Assembly: GCA_002633005.1 (NCBI GenBank)
Contig: NMRA01000513.1
Location: 195,702-259,701, forward strand
Source of the DNA: Phoronis australis
Taxonomy: Eukaryota > Phoronida > Phoronidae
Reading direction: 5' to 3'
DNA: 64,000 nt
Shown: piece by piece, positions 35,443 through 48,700 of the stretch
How the letters are laid out: each line of letters starts with the position of its first letter
Numbering within the stretch: the stretch's first letter is position 1
Program-made: the position numbers and the translations under genes
The notes under the pieces: model-generated
The model's database searches: none
Told to the model about the DNA's origin: nothing
Seen by the model: the letters and a program-made list of their open reading frames with translations, nothing else

Positions 35443-38400
35443 CGGAGGCAGGATTGATTACTGTCATCTGCAAACCGGAAGGAAGTGAAAATGAAGTCAA
35501 CTAGTACCCTCTGATACAGCGCCACCTATACTGCACTGTGATAGAGTGTAGTCAACTATTGGAGTCGGAACTTCCGTTCAACACGACAACGTGTAGCTGA
35601 ATAATGACATCATGATGTGTGTAAGGCGAGGCATCGTCCACCACCCTGATGGTAAAAAGACGTTATGTTTGAATATATTCCAATTGTATAAAATGTCATG
35701 TCGTGAACATATCCACTAAAAAAAGAAACTGTAGGAACACCGCATTTATCCACCTTCACTCTTATCAGGCTTCTATTGTGAGTCAGCATGCGTGAATAAT
35801 TGGCTGATAAGCCACCTCTGGAACTACTTTTGGCTGAATGGATGACCAGGCCATAAAATGATAATTAGCCAAGACCTGTTACTATAATGCAACAAAGAAT
35901 AATGTCTTGCATCACCTAGCCTTGGTGGAAAGCTGTATACTGTATTGGCTCAAACAAACGCTTAGAAAAATTCATTTCACAGGGAGGGGACGCTTATTGT
36001 AGTGAGCCTACGGCAGTTGAATCCCGGTTTCCCAAACGGGAAAAAATCGGAAGCTAGGATTCATCAAATTTACGCTCTGTGACGTATTTGTAGCCTATGA
36101 CAGCCTTTCTACAAAATTGTGGTGCATTGCTATCAACTTCCGTTGTTAAATTACGATAATTTTTCAAAAAATTGTGCTCATCACAGGGCGAACACTTGCC
36201 GACTGATGCGTCGCTGAATCGCCATCGTCAATAGGAAAACTTGTACTCTTGAATAAAAATATAGTTTCGACTCAACAAATTACCTGAAATCTTCCTGATG
36301 TTTTACAATTTTTAAAGTTCATGTGGAGTCCAGATTAATTGCGATTAAGTCCAAATGTGCGCTACATCGTACTCCACAACAAGAGAAAAATCTCTGGATG
36401 AACACACATGTTGTTGTCACGTGACGTTTGTTTTGAAGGTCGTCTGTGTATGAGAGTGAGTGAGCGTGCGTGTGCGGGTCATCGACGATAGACTTTTTTG
36501 TTACAAAAGGCGGAGGATTATGCAAGAAAATGGCGTTTACTAGATTGTTTTTCACTTAAACGGCTGTAACGTGCAAGGTGAGTGCTGGTTAACTCACAGA
36601 TTTTGTGTGCACAGGCCGACTGTCGTTAGCTCTGCCGTGGAGTATTAATAGTCCAAGGCTCGATCTACATGTTGGGGACGAAATGAACTACCCGGGCTGT
36701 GTGAAATTTCTGGGTCTAACGGAGACACTGACGCAGTGGTCAGCCAGCTCGCTGTATCAAGACTATAGTCAAAATCCAAATTCGTTTTATCGTGTCCCTG
36801 TCAATAATAACGGCATGCTAAAGCCTTCTTAATTTTCGTACTTCAGGAACATAACAATCACGTGTTTTGTACACATACGCGCACGCCGCAGATCACATCT
36901 CGGAAATTGCCGATTTGACGGATGACAATGAATGAACACAATGAAATTAACAACGTCGTTTTACAGCTTGTAAGATTCATAATAAACGTATTTTGAATAT
37001 TGCAATGCATGTGTTCCAAAATCTAAATAACTTGGGTCCTATATTTTTGTATTAGTGCGCGCCGAATGAAAGTAATCGTGAGTGTTGCTGTGTTGCAAAA
37101 TCTCTTATCCTGGGCCGATTTGAAAAATTCAAAGTTGTACTCACATTTGTTTTTGCTCCTCTTTTCAAATATTACAGTAAAAACTACGTAAAACTCTCTC
37201 CATAAAAAGTAAAGTCTGCTAGCTAGATTGTAATCAGCTGATCATATCCGCATGAGCGAAGCCAATTGTCCTCGCTCGTGACTCGATCATGATGACTAGA
37301 GCAGCTTGGCGGCATCCCTTTGATCGTGAGCCGAGCGCGACTCAGCCAAGGTGGATAAATACGGTCTAGTTCAATTTTCCATACCCCACCGTTTACCTTA
37401 ACCACTGGGGTTAGAACCAATTTTATTTAGTGGGAATGTTCATAGCATGGTAAATTCCGTTATTTTGTGTACACCAGCCCCCACATGTCTTCGTCGCCAT
37501 TTTGTTCGGAGTAATCGCCATTTGTTCCGTCTCAGCATCTTTGAACAACAGATGTCGTGTGTGACCATCACATGAAAGGGACTAGAATAATAATGAAATG
37601 TCGTAAAATAAAAAAGAAACCTTTTCGTTCTTTAAACGTGCAATAATGATAAGGCACATTCAGAATAGATTCACACTGCACAATCCTGCGCTCTGCAAGT
37701 ATACATGTATAGACAATACATGCACATACAATTGTCTGCAAGGGGAATATGCACGGCAGGCACGGCGCTTAAATCAATGTTAGAGTTATTTGTTACAGTT
37801 TGTACCTTATTGATGCTAAGGGCACTAACTACTAGCCTATGACTACCTCTATCATCTAACTCACAGAAATGTTTCACCAAACTTTCCCGAATTTGCACAA
37901 TTTTATATAAACATGCCTTAGGTGGAGCATTGAGCGTCAAAACCATACAATGTACATGTAAGTAAGAACACACTGGCAGGGCAAAGCTTAAGCCCAAAGG
38001 TAAATTCGTCTGGACCGATAAATTCGCCCTTACAGGATATCATTATTAGTGCAAATAAGACCATCATCAGTGTTAGCACAGATAACGCCGTCATCATCAT
38101 TAATACAAATGCGACTCATCAAATCATTAGCTCAAGTAAGACGTTTGGATCTATGAATTCTCTCGTTAATATGATGATTGCACGCTGCAATTGGGTTGTA
38201 TCACTACATTACCCCCATGTATCCGAGTACAGTGCGCTCCTCACATATGATAGTTCGGGAGTGGACCTGGGATATGAATATGCATCACACTGCCGAGAAC
38301 ATGGAAACCGTGGACCCAGACACAGTAACCATGAGGTTTAGCACTCGGTGAGTTACAGTGACTTAGCATATATCTAACTTAAGTGCTTGAAAAATTTTTT

Positions 38401-38763
38401 TCTAAAATTTTAAGTAAAATTTCTCAAAAAGTGAGTTTCAGATGATGTTATTTTAGATCTTTCAATTTTCACACTATTTGTTGCTTTCAAATGTTGTACA
38501 ACTTGAGGTATCCTTTTGAAGCCCCCGTCCCCCAGCCCCTTCCCCCGCCCCTCCCCCATTTATTAATCTATACTGATTGGTGTTTCCGGTGGTTGTGGAC
38601 CTTTAAATTATGTTTTGCGTGGGTGGTATCGAGTTTTCTGTTGTCATTTTGGTCAACGGTCTAATTTATACTGAAGATTCAAGACTCTTCTTAAACACTA
38701 TTATTTTGCAGAACCATCATCTAAAGTTTCATAAACATTACTTGTGAGGCAAGTTCATTTTAT
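35443..38763. other. no recognised genes
   Basis: A 75-codon open frame at 36605-36832 (+) looks mildly protein-like (YPGCVKFLGLTETLTQW), but no matching splice partners were found. The rest is AT-rich and uninformative. Confidence 0.3.
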
Positions 38764-41420
38764 TATGAACATTTCTTATTTTTGTAATTATTTTTTGTTC
38801 TTTACGTAATCAAATATTAACCTTTGTTTACTTAACTAACATTTGTATTATAAATGGCGATTATACACGTGGCAAATGCTTACTGGTTCTTTTGAGTGCA
38901 TACACGCGTATTTATTATTAGGGCGGAGATTTTGAAAACTGTATTGGGATGAAAGAGTTGATATTTCGTCTTTGTTTCCAAAATAACAAATCATACGTTC
39001 TTTTTTCTAGAAATTTTTGCCATATTTAAAATGAATAGCTCTCCCGTTAGCATCCACACGATTTTTTTAAGATGGTGCCACCTTCAAAACCAGCCACCGT
39101 CATCAAAAGAGTTGTATTGTCGCCCCCTGTCGCTAGATTGTAAAAGCTCCTCTCTATGACGCTAAAGAGATTATCATTTGACAATTTCTTCCTTCAGTGT
39201 ATTTCGTCCGAATAACGGTCAATGCAGCTCATTCATATTATCAACTGAAATTCAAAATTATCCTCGCTGTACGTCCACGTGGTTGAAACTCATTCTCACA
39301 AGTGAGTATAAAGGCTTGTGTTCAAGCTGCTTTAGATGACGAAGTGATGTCATCAACCCACGAGTTGGGACGAATCCGGATATCCGGCCCACTTCTCGAG
39401 ATACACGGTTTCCTTTTTATTCTTTGACGCGTTTTGAGGACGCTTTCCACCTTGGACGAGTTTCCATTGGCCTAGGTTTATGTCACCGTGATCATTCATC
39501 ACTTTGTGTGCTGTCGGTGTACATGAAACCATTTTATCAAGAGGCCAGTTTGGTAAATATCCCTTCTTCAAAAGGACGCTTTCGGCCATGCTCATAACGA
39601 CCCGGCGGCCTGTCTTAAATTTTGGTCTGGCACTGAGGTTGCACGTACGAACCATTTAAAAGTGTCTTCTAGTAAACTCTCTTGATTAGCTCGTGTGCCA
39701 TACGAGTGTGTGGTTGTAAGACAACACTAGATCTTCCAATATATCAGTGAATCGTAAGGTTACTTAGTAGCTAAGACGAACTTTCACATTTTTTTCTACA
39801 TGTATAAGTTCAATATAAACGTTCGGCAATGCTTTTTTTTGTCTTCTCATTAGAAGATGTAAGAAACCATTGGCAACGTTTTCCTCTTTGAGAAACTTGT
39901 ATAAGACACGATTCGCACACTGTCTTTTGACTTGGAGAGGGACTATTGCATCGCAGTATTCTCTAAAATATATACGTGAGAGCAGATGATAGTAAATCCC
40001 ACTTGAACTTCAACGGTGTGCGACGACAGATTATAGCTCGGCCAAGAACAAAGGATTTCCTCTAGGTGGCAGTAATAGCATGCACTTTCACTTATCACCT
40101 GAAAAGACAAGTACCGGCCAAAGACGGTGGTGACACCACTGGGCATTTAATTGAATTATGACCTTTGTTGGCAGTGGTGTCTGAGACAACTTGAGGATTG
40201 GTGTAGTATCAATCTAGAATGTACTTTAGTGTCATTACAAGTTTAAGCAACAACAGTTTTTTCTATGTTTTATATTGTGTAGGGCCTTGTCAAAAAGTCT
40301 GCGCAATAAGCCAAATATAAACAAATATCCTTATTATTTTTAGAACCACGAACAAGAGTGGACGAAGACGAGTGCAAGTGACGTTGAGTGACACCTTGTG
40401 GCGTCCAAAATGGGTTTCACCTTGACCGAAACCAAACTTAGGCCTGGTGACTGCAATACAGCAATTCCTCGGTCCAAGACGATCCCTGGTGCTGACTATG
40501 GAAGGTGAACTCAGAAAAATATGTGCACCGGTGCTACATAGACTTTTTAACTATACGTCGTATATAGGGAGAAGATCGAACACAAACTGAGCACTCTTTT
40601 TCGTCTCAGAAGAATGATTTCGCGGGACTGACGTTATTGTCACTCTCCCTCTGTAAGGCCTACGGTGACTTATCGAAAAATCGGCTACTACTTTCTACAC
40701 TGTGTATAATTGCGGACAACAGCATGTGCTGAAAAAATTCTTAAAGTCACATTTTGAATACGAAAAGTGTTTGAAATAATGTCACCCACTTACCACTGGA
40801 GGCCACGTCTTGTTTCAAGAAGACAATACCACCTTCAGGCTCCTCATAAAGGAGGCTATGGATGTACGGTTGAGTCACACTGAGCGCTAGTTGAATAGCA
40901 ACACTGGTTCATTTAAGCTCCAACTGCTTTGATTTCTCAGTGGTGTATCCCCTCACAATGCCATTTTGATGTATACCTGTGTAGACTGTTCTTCTGTGTT
41001 ACCTGACTGGAGTGTTGTGAACATTGTCTTGAGAATGGTTCACTGATAATAAACCGAAACGTCAACTAATACGATGTCTTTGTTTACGTATGCCCTGATT
41101 TTAAAATTGGTACTCATATTTTGGCCAAAAACAAATGAAATGCCTTTTGTGTAAATCAGTTGGATATTATATACCAATTTAAAATTTAAAAGTAATCCAC
41201 AGAAACGTATTGTAAGGACGGTTGCGACTGATTGTACACTGAGTTGGATGAAAATGGAGATCTACGTATAATTAGGCAAGTTATTTTCTCACGACTGTCG
41301 TTTCCAAAAATGACAGTCAGCCTTTGATTTATAACTTAAACCATGATTTTAAGGTTGTCTTTGAACTCGAAATTTATATTTCAATCAACAATCTTTCCCG
41401 ATTGTTTCTGCAAAGGTCTG
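38764..41420. mobile_element. 2.6-kb dispersed repeat, copy 1
   Basis: It shares its whole length in direct orientation with 61498-64000, starting ATGAACATTTCTTATTTTTG and ending near CAATCTTTCCCGATTGTTT. An extra stretch of about 180 bases is present here near 41150-41330 and absent from copy 2. It carries a broken integrase-tail-like frame on the - strand. Confidence 0.8.
39353..39655 (-). pseudogene. integrase C-terminal/chromodomain-like relic, copy 1
   Basis: It contains KKGYLPNWPLDKMV followed by VYLEKWAGYPDSS. The first resembles the KGYLPNW region C-terminal to the integrase core in transposon-derived integrase-like proteins. The second resembles the aromatic core of a chromodomain (YxxKWxGYPdsxNsW). 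One extra G near 39367 relative to copy 2 shifts the frame at the end. There is no catalytic core upstream, so this is a fragment. Confidence 0.6.
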
Positions 41421-42446
41421 CACGTCATCACTGCGGGTTGCTATTTCGAATGTGACGTGTTTGTACCCCGGCAAATTGCCTGTCAGTGACATGAATCGTT
41501 AATGAAAGGCGAGGAATATTTCGACGCCGATAAGATGAGAGTGAGAGGCCTTTTTCGATTTCCATTCCAACCAACTAAACGGCGCGATGTGCAACTTCAA
41601 TAAACCTGATGTTTGTGTTTTATAATGAGGGAGAAATTTGTTAGAAATATTTGTCCTTTATTGAGCATTCCGTTCATTGTTTACCGTAACGCTTCGCCAT
41701 CTAGTGGCACTTGATTGAAACTTAGATTCTAGGAGATGGCGGAATAAAAGAAGGTGTTGTTTGTAACCTTTGTCGTTGTTTCGATTAAGGAACAGAATTT
41801 GTATATTGTTGACTAGTATCACATTACTACACTTGTTTTCTTTTCTTTTTTAATGGTGTACTTTGGCCTGATGACTACGTGTACGTACACTGTATAAAGA
41901 GTGACGATGCCAGTAGAAAAGCAAGCACAGAACGAAATGTAAAATGTGATGTAGATAATTTCAGGTACATGTACAACATTTCCAGATATTAGATACTCAA
42001 ATTATGATTGCGTGACAATGTAACGGGGTTGTAAAACATTGCGTTTTTAAACAGGGCTCTGTTTCATGAACTTAAGACTTAAGGCAGACAATTGTTTTTT
42101 TTCTCGTCTACTTGTAACCGAAAGAAAAGTTAGCCAAATGCTTAAGAGCACATTGCACTCTTGATCTAACTATCTCAGTAACTTGAAGTTTTGTATATAT
42201 CATTCTCAGAGAATTTACTTTTTTCTCAAATGATATTTTGTTATTTTTTATAAATAATTTGTGGAGTGTACATAAGACCAAATTTCGGACTTAAGTCTAA
42301 AGCCACGTTTCATAAAACAGAGAGTCCTAGGACGGATCTCCCATCTCAGTTTCTGACACCATGTGGCTACAAACCTGCCATCAACTAAAACTTGATCGAT
42401 CCGCGGAATGGGAGGCTTTTGAAGTACAAGTTTCTAACCTGGCGAG

Positions 42447-42586
42447 CGTTCAGTAAGGCTATGGCCTACGCTAGGACTTACCTAAAATCTAGCCGAAGTC
42501 ACGTGCTCTAATTTAAAATACACTGCCATATCTCACGTAATCTCACAAAGTCTTGCTTTTTAGCGAGATCCTAGCGTTACTGAACG
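42447..42586. mobile_element. 140-bp palindromic MITE, copy b
   Basis: The ends are CGTTCAGTAAGGCTATGG (left, imperfect) and ATCCTAGCGTTACTGAACG (right). The interior has CACGTGCTCTAATTTAAAAT and TCTCACGTAATC. Confidence 0.8.
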
Positions 42587-42832
42587 GGAGGCTGGCTTCT
42601 GATCACGTGAGACTAGATAATAGAGGACGAGAAGGCAGTTTTACTTTTGCTTGAAAAGCACCACATCTAATCACAAACACTGTCAAAATGCCCCCCCCCC
42701 CATACCACCTGCTTCGAAGTAGAAGTGCCTCCTGGTAAGCTACCGTAGGTGGCGATAAGAATCACGGGTTCCAAGTGGCCAGTCCTTGTTGCTTTCTAAA
42801 ACACAGTTTGTTGTTGCTTGAGTTCAGGTTCC

Positions 42833-42960
42833 CGTTCAGTAACTCTAGGATCTCGCTTAAAAGCAAGACTTCGCGAGGTTACGTGAGATCTTGCCATGTA
42901 TTTTGAATGAGAGCACGTGACTTAGGCTAGATTTTTGCTAGGACCTAGCGTTACTGAACG
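42833..42960. mobile_element. 140-bp palindromic MITE, copy c (inverted)
   Basis: It starts CGTTCAGTAACTCTAGGATC and ends GACCTAGCGTTACTGAACG. The interior is the reverse complement of copies b and d, and lies only about 250 bases from copy b. Confidence 0.8.
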
Positions 42961-43058
42961 CACACCATGCCCGGTAGCTTGCTTTGTTGTGGTGGCCGTT
43001 TCAACCCTGGTTCTTTTGTTTTCTCACTTCGTACTCTTAGTAAGGAACATACTTGCCA

Positions 43059-43213
43059 TACAATGGCGGATTTAAGGTGAGCAAGGCCCCCATAAAATTT
43101 TTCCAGATTCCATTTGGCAGTTCAGGGGTGCTGCGAATTTCTGACGGGCAAAGTCCGAGCTAATACTCTGCCCTGGCCCCACCTAACTCAAAATCCTGGA
43201 TCCTCCCCTGTAT
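43059..43213. repeat. interspersed GGCGGATTTAAGG repeat
   Basis: It begins TACAATGGCGGATTTAAGG and ends AACTCAAAATCCTGGATCC. The interior TTCCATTTGGCAG matches 10493-10645 in the opposite orientation. Confidence 0.7.
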
Positions 43214-45613
43214 TGAGACTTATTTTGTAGCAGAACTGATTTTAAAATCAAAAGTTGATTAATTTCTTTTGTCACCTCTGGTATATTTGATAGCCATTTC
43301 AATTTCCACATATTTTTTACTTTTTGAACTCTATTGTAATTTATCGTTATGCATTGCTCATGTCTTATTTTCTGTTGTATCTGTGAGAGGGCGCTCTTGG
43401 CAAATTGCATTATTCGTAAGAAGTTGACATACCGTATGTCGTGACCGGATGATATTATCCAATACAGAAACAGGTAAGATCACCTTAAAGTCCGATAATA
43501 TTTATAAAAAAACACCAGCTTGATCCTTAGTGGGTGCAACACTTCATCAAGTATGAAGACAAGTGACACGAAATGCTTACTTAAGCTAAACTGTTCAGGA
43601 CTATAAAGTTGAGGAACTATTTTTACGGCTTTATCTCTGAAGAGGTGTGCCCTCAATTTCAGTCGTGTAATACAGTGTACTAGCAGACTTGTGTAAAAGG
43701 GATGCTGGGATTTTAGCGGATCATTCTGAAGTTGCGTTTCAATGTATGCATTTCATATCCTGAGCTAAAAGCGAAAGTTCCACAGTGTTTACCTTGCGTC
43801 GATAAATACAGTGTTCCGGAAGAGTCAGGAAAAGATCATACATATTGCATGCTATATACTTTATTTGCTAATTAAACAGTGGATGATATTACAAAACAAA
43901 ATCCAACGAAAGAAAATTCATCAACAGGCATGATAAGCAAAATGACTCCTCTTCTACGTGAAGCCGCAGAGGGAATTTTAATTTTCCTTTGCACAGCAGC
44001 AGCTGCATTTAACAACTCAGGACCATGCTTCAAGAAACGTGAGATTGTTGTAAAGTTACATGCAATTCGTGCTTCTGCAATCCTGCTCAAGTTTTCTTTG
44101 ACCAAATCTTACATCTTGCCATGTCCAATGTGAAGTGTAGAGTACTACTTTTCAAACAATGTCGTCAATAATTCTAAAAGCATTTGCGAATAGGCAGTAA
44201 TTGTTGTTGTTGTCACAGTGGGCGATAGATGTCACTCACGATCATAAGGAAGTCGTCTGCTTGAACACATTATGTTGATTTCAATAAACTTTCGTAGCAG
44301 TCGTCCTTCGCACCCTCTGAAAATTCAAGTATTTTTGTTCATAAACAGTTTCTTACGTAGTCTGTGTTGTTAAAACAGTATCTCGTTGGCGTAATTATAC
44401 TCATTTGCCATCCTTTGATGAACAAAAAAATCAAAAGTAATGAGGCTCTGGTCACCCGCTTCCTCCGCGCTTGAACAGACACAAGTTTCGTCACCTCGTC
44501 TAGTTAACATATACCACGATTATAAACGTAAGTTCATCTCAAATTGCTTGGATTATTCGCAAAAAGGTAAGAAGGCTGAGAGGTTAGGTCCATATCAGCA
44601 AGTGAGTGATGAAAAGAATATTGACGTAACATGTTTTTGTTCCTAGCCAATCAGTGCGTAAAACGTGTTCCCTCAATATGACTATCTTGCTAGTGGTGAC
44701 ACAATTGCGTTAACTGGATTCCTAAAGACCCATTTGGAGCTATCTTTTAAAAGAATCCTCTTGGTTCATGAGTCGGAACCCTTTCGAATACGGTGAATTA
44801 GTGGTTTTCACGAGATAATACCATAGTCCGAATGGAACTCACTGATTGATTTTAAGGCTGGATTCGTCACCGCTTACTTGGTTTCATCCAGTTTAAGCCG
44901 TGTGATTTCTTACCTAACACGACACGAGTCTTTAGGAGTTGGTACGTTTTTCCAGTGGATAGTTAAAAACATATGCTCTTTCGACAACGGCACTGGGCGA
45001 ATCTACTGACACAAAGGGGCTGCCCTGAGTATGAATTGTGTTCAGAATACGTTCTCGAAAAACTGATGCAAAGTGAATCACGAAACGCTGTCAATTATTA
45101 AAGTTACACTCAGATTTTCCCGCATTACATGGCCATGCGCCTGAATCCAATAATAATAGGTTTTGTCATGCAACACTTATTTTGCTCAAGTGTACGTGGC
45201 AAATATCAACTTAAATGGAAACTGAAGGCGACCAACCTTTGATTTGAATTGTGTGTGTCTTTTGTTTCATGTTAGTGCTTTCAGCTTTTACAGATGACCT
45301 TTAATAGAATGACACGTCCAATACTTGTCGTTTTGTAAGGATTAAATACCCGGAATAAGCCATTGTTCAGCTTGTTCTTTTAGGATTTGTTCTTTGTCAA
45401 TTACTCAAAAAAGTCCCATAAACTGTGAGCCTAACTACGAATTTGCGTGTAGGATCACATGGCCCTAAATACGTACATGCAAAACGTTGGTCGTGAGAAC
45501 TACTCCTGATCATAACTCTTTTATAAAGCTGGCTATTTTCTTAGACCAACTGCGTATGAATAAGTAAATCTTGAGTGAAAGTGGAAATACGGATCACAAA
45601 CATGGTTGAGTCT
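43214..45613. other. no recognised genes between the two EF-hand genes
   Basis: Overlapping frames at 43872-44133 are open on both strands but carry no motif I recognise. No EF-hand loop pattern was found here, so the two EF-hand genes look separate. Confidence 0.35.
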
Positions 45614-45664
45614 GGTCAGCACGTCACCTAGGTTTTGATGTGGCCAACAGGTGACGTGCAGACC
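45614..45664. repeat. 16-bp inverted repeat downstream of gene 1 stop
   Basis: GGTCAGCACGTCACCT at 45614-45629 pairs with AGGTGACGTGCAGACC at 45649-45664 with one mismatch, leaving a 19-base spacer. It starts 67 bases beyond the last stop codon of gene 1, so it would fall in the 3' UTR and could form a stem-loop. It could also be a small transposon remnant. Confidence 0.6.
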
Positions 45665-45730
45665 AAACTTAAACCTGATTGTGAACTACCTCAGAACTTA
45701 CGCTTTTTCATTCCTGACGGTATCAGTCAT

Positions 45731-45791
45731 CTAACTTGATTCTTCCTTCTCAATCTCTTTCTCTTCTTCTTTCGCCTCTTTCTCTTCTTCC
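45731..45791 (-). CDS. gene 1, terminal exon (decayed module)
   Basis: The acceptor is CCGTTTAG. Incoming AC plus G gives Thr, then EEEKEAKEEEKEIEKEESS and TAG at 45731-45733. The first 17 codons match the start of the module at 46510-46806, and so does the intron before it. So this is a third, truncated copy of that module in which the EF-hand part is gone and a stop has appeared. Confidence 0.75.
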
Positions 45792-48700
45792 CTAAACGGA
45801 AAATATAATTTCATCCAATTGTGTATTGCCTCGATTGTGCCCTCAATACAGATGTGGATTTTGTCTTACATCACTTTCTTGATTATGGAACAGAACAGTT
45901 CGGTTTTCTGCAGTTGCTGAACGGACGCAGTGTTTCAAGAATTTAAAAGTGTCGAGGACAGCACAATATTTCTCAAAACTCTTTTCGGTGTTCGGACAAA
46001 TTTATACTCACTTGGTAGTGTCCTTTACCCTGAGAGATATTTTTCGCTTGTAATGTCAAAACATCAGATATTATTCGAATGTGCAGTGCATAAATGTATG
46101 CGTAGCAAAAAGAATCATACAAGATTCAAACTATTGAAAACGTGAGAACTTACGTGATTTGTTTGTCTTCGTCAGCCTCAAACGTTTTCTTGTCGATGCT
46201 TCCACCCTTCAAGATTTGTTTAACTAGTTCGTGGGCTGCATCTCCACCCATACCTTGAGCCTTAAGGTTGGCAACTACCTCATCGGTTGAGACTTTTCCG
46301 TCTTTGTTGGTATCGAGAACGTCGAAAGTTTGATCTTCTATCACAGCTTCGTCTTCTTTTTTGTCTCCCCTGGAATAATGTAAAGGGGTTTTCTTACATT
46401 TGACTCGTATACATTATTGATGAACCTTTTCCAACAATAATATGAGGTTCATGAAAAGTTACATATGATGTGTGTTTTCCAAAAACTAGTTAAAATTGTA
46501 AAAACTTACTTTTCCAACTTGGCTTCAACAGCCTCAAACTCTGCCTTGTCAATACTCCCGTCTTTGTTGGCGTCGTAAGCCTTCATTGATTCTTTAACGG
46601 CAATGTCGCCTCCTGATGGGTTTGCTGCTTTTATTTCAGCACCTGTAATTTTTCCGTCTTTGTTGGTGTCAATGGACTCAAAGGTCTTATCTTCGTCCTT
46701 AGCTACATCTTTTTCTTCCTCAGCCTCTTCGCTGGCCAAGTCTCTTTTCGCTTTTTCTTCCTTCTCAATCTCTTTCTCTTCTTTTTTCGCCTCTTTCTCT
46801 TCTTCCCTAAACGGAAAATACAATTTCATCCAATTGTGTATTTCCTCGATCGTGTCATAAATACAGATAGCTATTTTGTCTTCCAGTATTTTCTTGAGTA
46901 CGGAACGAAACCGTTTGGTTTTTCTGCAGTTGCTGAGCGAACGCAGTGTTTCAAGAATTTAAACGTGTCGAGGGCAGTATAACATTTCTCAAACTTTTTT
47001 TTGGTGTTCGGACAAATTTACACTGACTTAATGGTTTCCTATACCCTGTCAGATTTTTTTGCTTGTTATCAATCAACGACTTGCAATTTAGCGTATGAAA
47101 AAATAGCACAAAATATCCAACAGCCAAGTTCACACTTTAACACTCACACATTTTACTTGCAGTACTGACGTTCATGAGTGAATGTACATGAAATGTATAA
47201 CAAAACATCGGATATTATTCGAATGTGCAGTGCATACATGTATGCGTAGCAAAAAGAATCATACAAGACTCAAACTATTTAAAACGTGAGAACTTACGTG
47301 ATTTGTTTGTCTTCGTCAGCCTCAAACGTTTTCTTGTCGATGCTTCCACCCTTCAAGATTTGTTTAGCTAGTTCGCGTGCTGAATTTCCATCCATACCTT
47401 GAGCCTTAAGGATGGCAACTACCTCATCAGTTGAGACTTTTCCGTCTTTGTTGGTATCGAGAACGTCGAAAGTTTGATCTTCTTCCAAAGCTTCGTATTC
47501 TTTTTTGTCTCCCCTGGAATAATGTAAAGGGTTATTCTTACATTTGACTTGTAAACATTATTGATGAACCTTTTCCAACACTAAAATGAGGTTCATGAAA
47601 TGTTAAACCTTATGTGTGTTTTCCGAAAACTAGTTAAAATTGTAAAAACTTACTTTTCCAACTTGGCTTCAACAGCCTCAAACTCTGCCTTGTCAATACT
47701 CCCGTCTTTGTTGGCGTCGTAAGCCTTCATTGATTCTTTAACGGCAATGTCGCCTCCTGATGGGTTTGCTGCTTTTATTTCAGCACCTGTAATTTTTCCG
47801 TCTTTGTTGGTGTCAATGGACTCGAACATCTTATCTTCGTCCTTGGCTACATCTTTTTCTTCCTCGGCCTCTTCACTGGCTAAGTCTCTTTTGGATTCTT
47901 CTTCCTTCTTAATCTCATCCTCCTCTTTTTTCTCCTGTTTCTCAACACCCCTAAAAAGAAAATATGGCCATATGCTATTCTATGTTTCCTGGAGGGTATC
48001 TCAAACAGAAATGTGAGCTTTGTATTGCCCCCGTTAACACAAATATTGAACAGAATTGTTCGGTCTTCTGTAACACCTGCAATCGTAACACAAATTTCGA
48101 AGTGTCGAGGACAGCCGCTTCACTGAATAGGATATGTTGGTACAAGAATTTCTGTCTTTTCTCTAGACTGTCTCAAATTCGGAAAGAAAAATTACTGTAC
48201 TATATGTTTGCACTTCCTTGGACTGTTCAACATGAGGCTTCATCCCGTGAAACTAAGACCTTGGCTTCTGCATTCTTTCAGAGTATGAAACAAAAGTTTA
48301 TGGAAGATTTACAAAAGCATTAGAGCACACGATTAAAGCTCTACTGTTGACTTGAGGTGAAAGCTTTTATTCACGAGATACAATCATTTTGTCAGTAAAC
48401 AAATATTGACCTTCGGGCATATGTGACATTGTCTTTGGGATTCATCCCTATTACTATATTTTTGGTTGAAAATAAGATCTAAAAGGTATGTTAAGAAATG
48501 TGCCTCTTGGAAACGAAGGTAGGCAGTTATACGTTGTTTAAGTGCATTTGGTTTAGAAACAGTATCAAAACTGAAACTCCACGAGATCTTGCTTGAACAT
48601 GGGGAGTAGGTAAAATATTATTTCGAGACAGACTTAAGAGCTTACTCAAATACTTTTTCTTCATCTGCTTCAAACTCTTCCTTGGTAACAGCACCGTCTT

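Larger units (their letters stand above)
41421..43058. other. no recognised genes; two palindromic MITE copies inside
   Basis: Apart from the MITE copies at 42447 and 42833, only short, unsupported open frames are present. Confidence 0.35.
46154..46806. repeat. two-exon tandem duplication, copy 2
   Basis: Both exons, the intron between them and flanking intron (to about 46060) match 47298-47950 at a constant offset of 1144 bases. A third, partial copy of the left-hand part lies at about 45731-45990. Confidence 0.9.
47298..47950. repeat. two-exon tandem duplication, copy 1
   Basis: It is the partner of 46154-46806. The main differences are in the Glu/Lys-rich linker of the larger exon and a few loop-flanking residues. 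Confidence 0.9.

Noticed and set aside
36605-36832. 75-codon + strand frame that looks mildly protein-like
   Set aside because: The nearest donor upstream (36576) leaves an intron of about 40 bases, too short, and there is no other support.
45731-45791. Idea that gene 1 and gene 2 form one transcription unit
   Set aside because: The exon at 45731-45791 ends in a stop, and gene 2 has its own ATG leader exon at 28525.
46603-46860. + strand frames such as MSPPDGFAAFISAP (also 47747, 48721, 50712, 52037)
   Set aside because: They are reverse-strand shadows of the EF-hand exons; the - strand frames have the loop motifs and splice sites.
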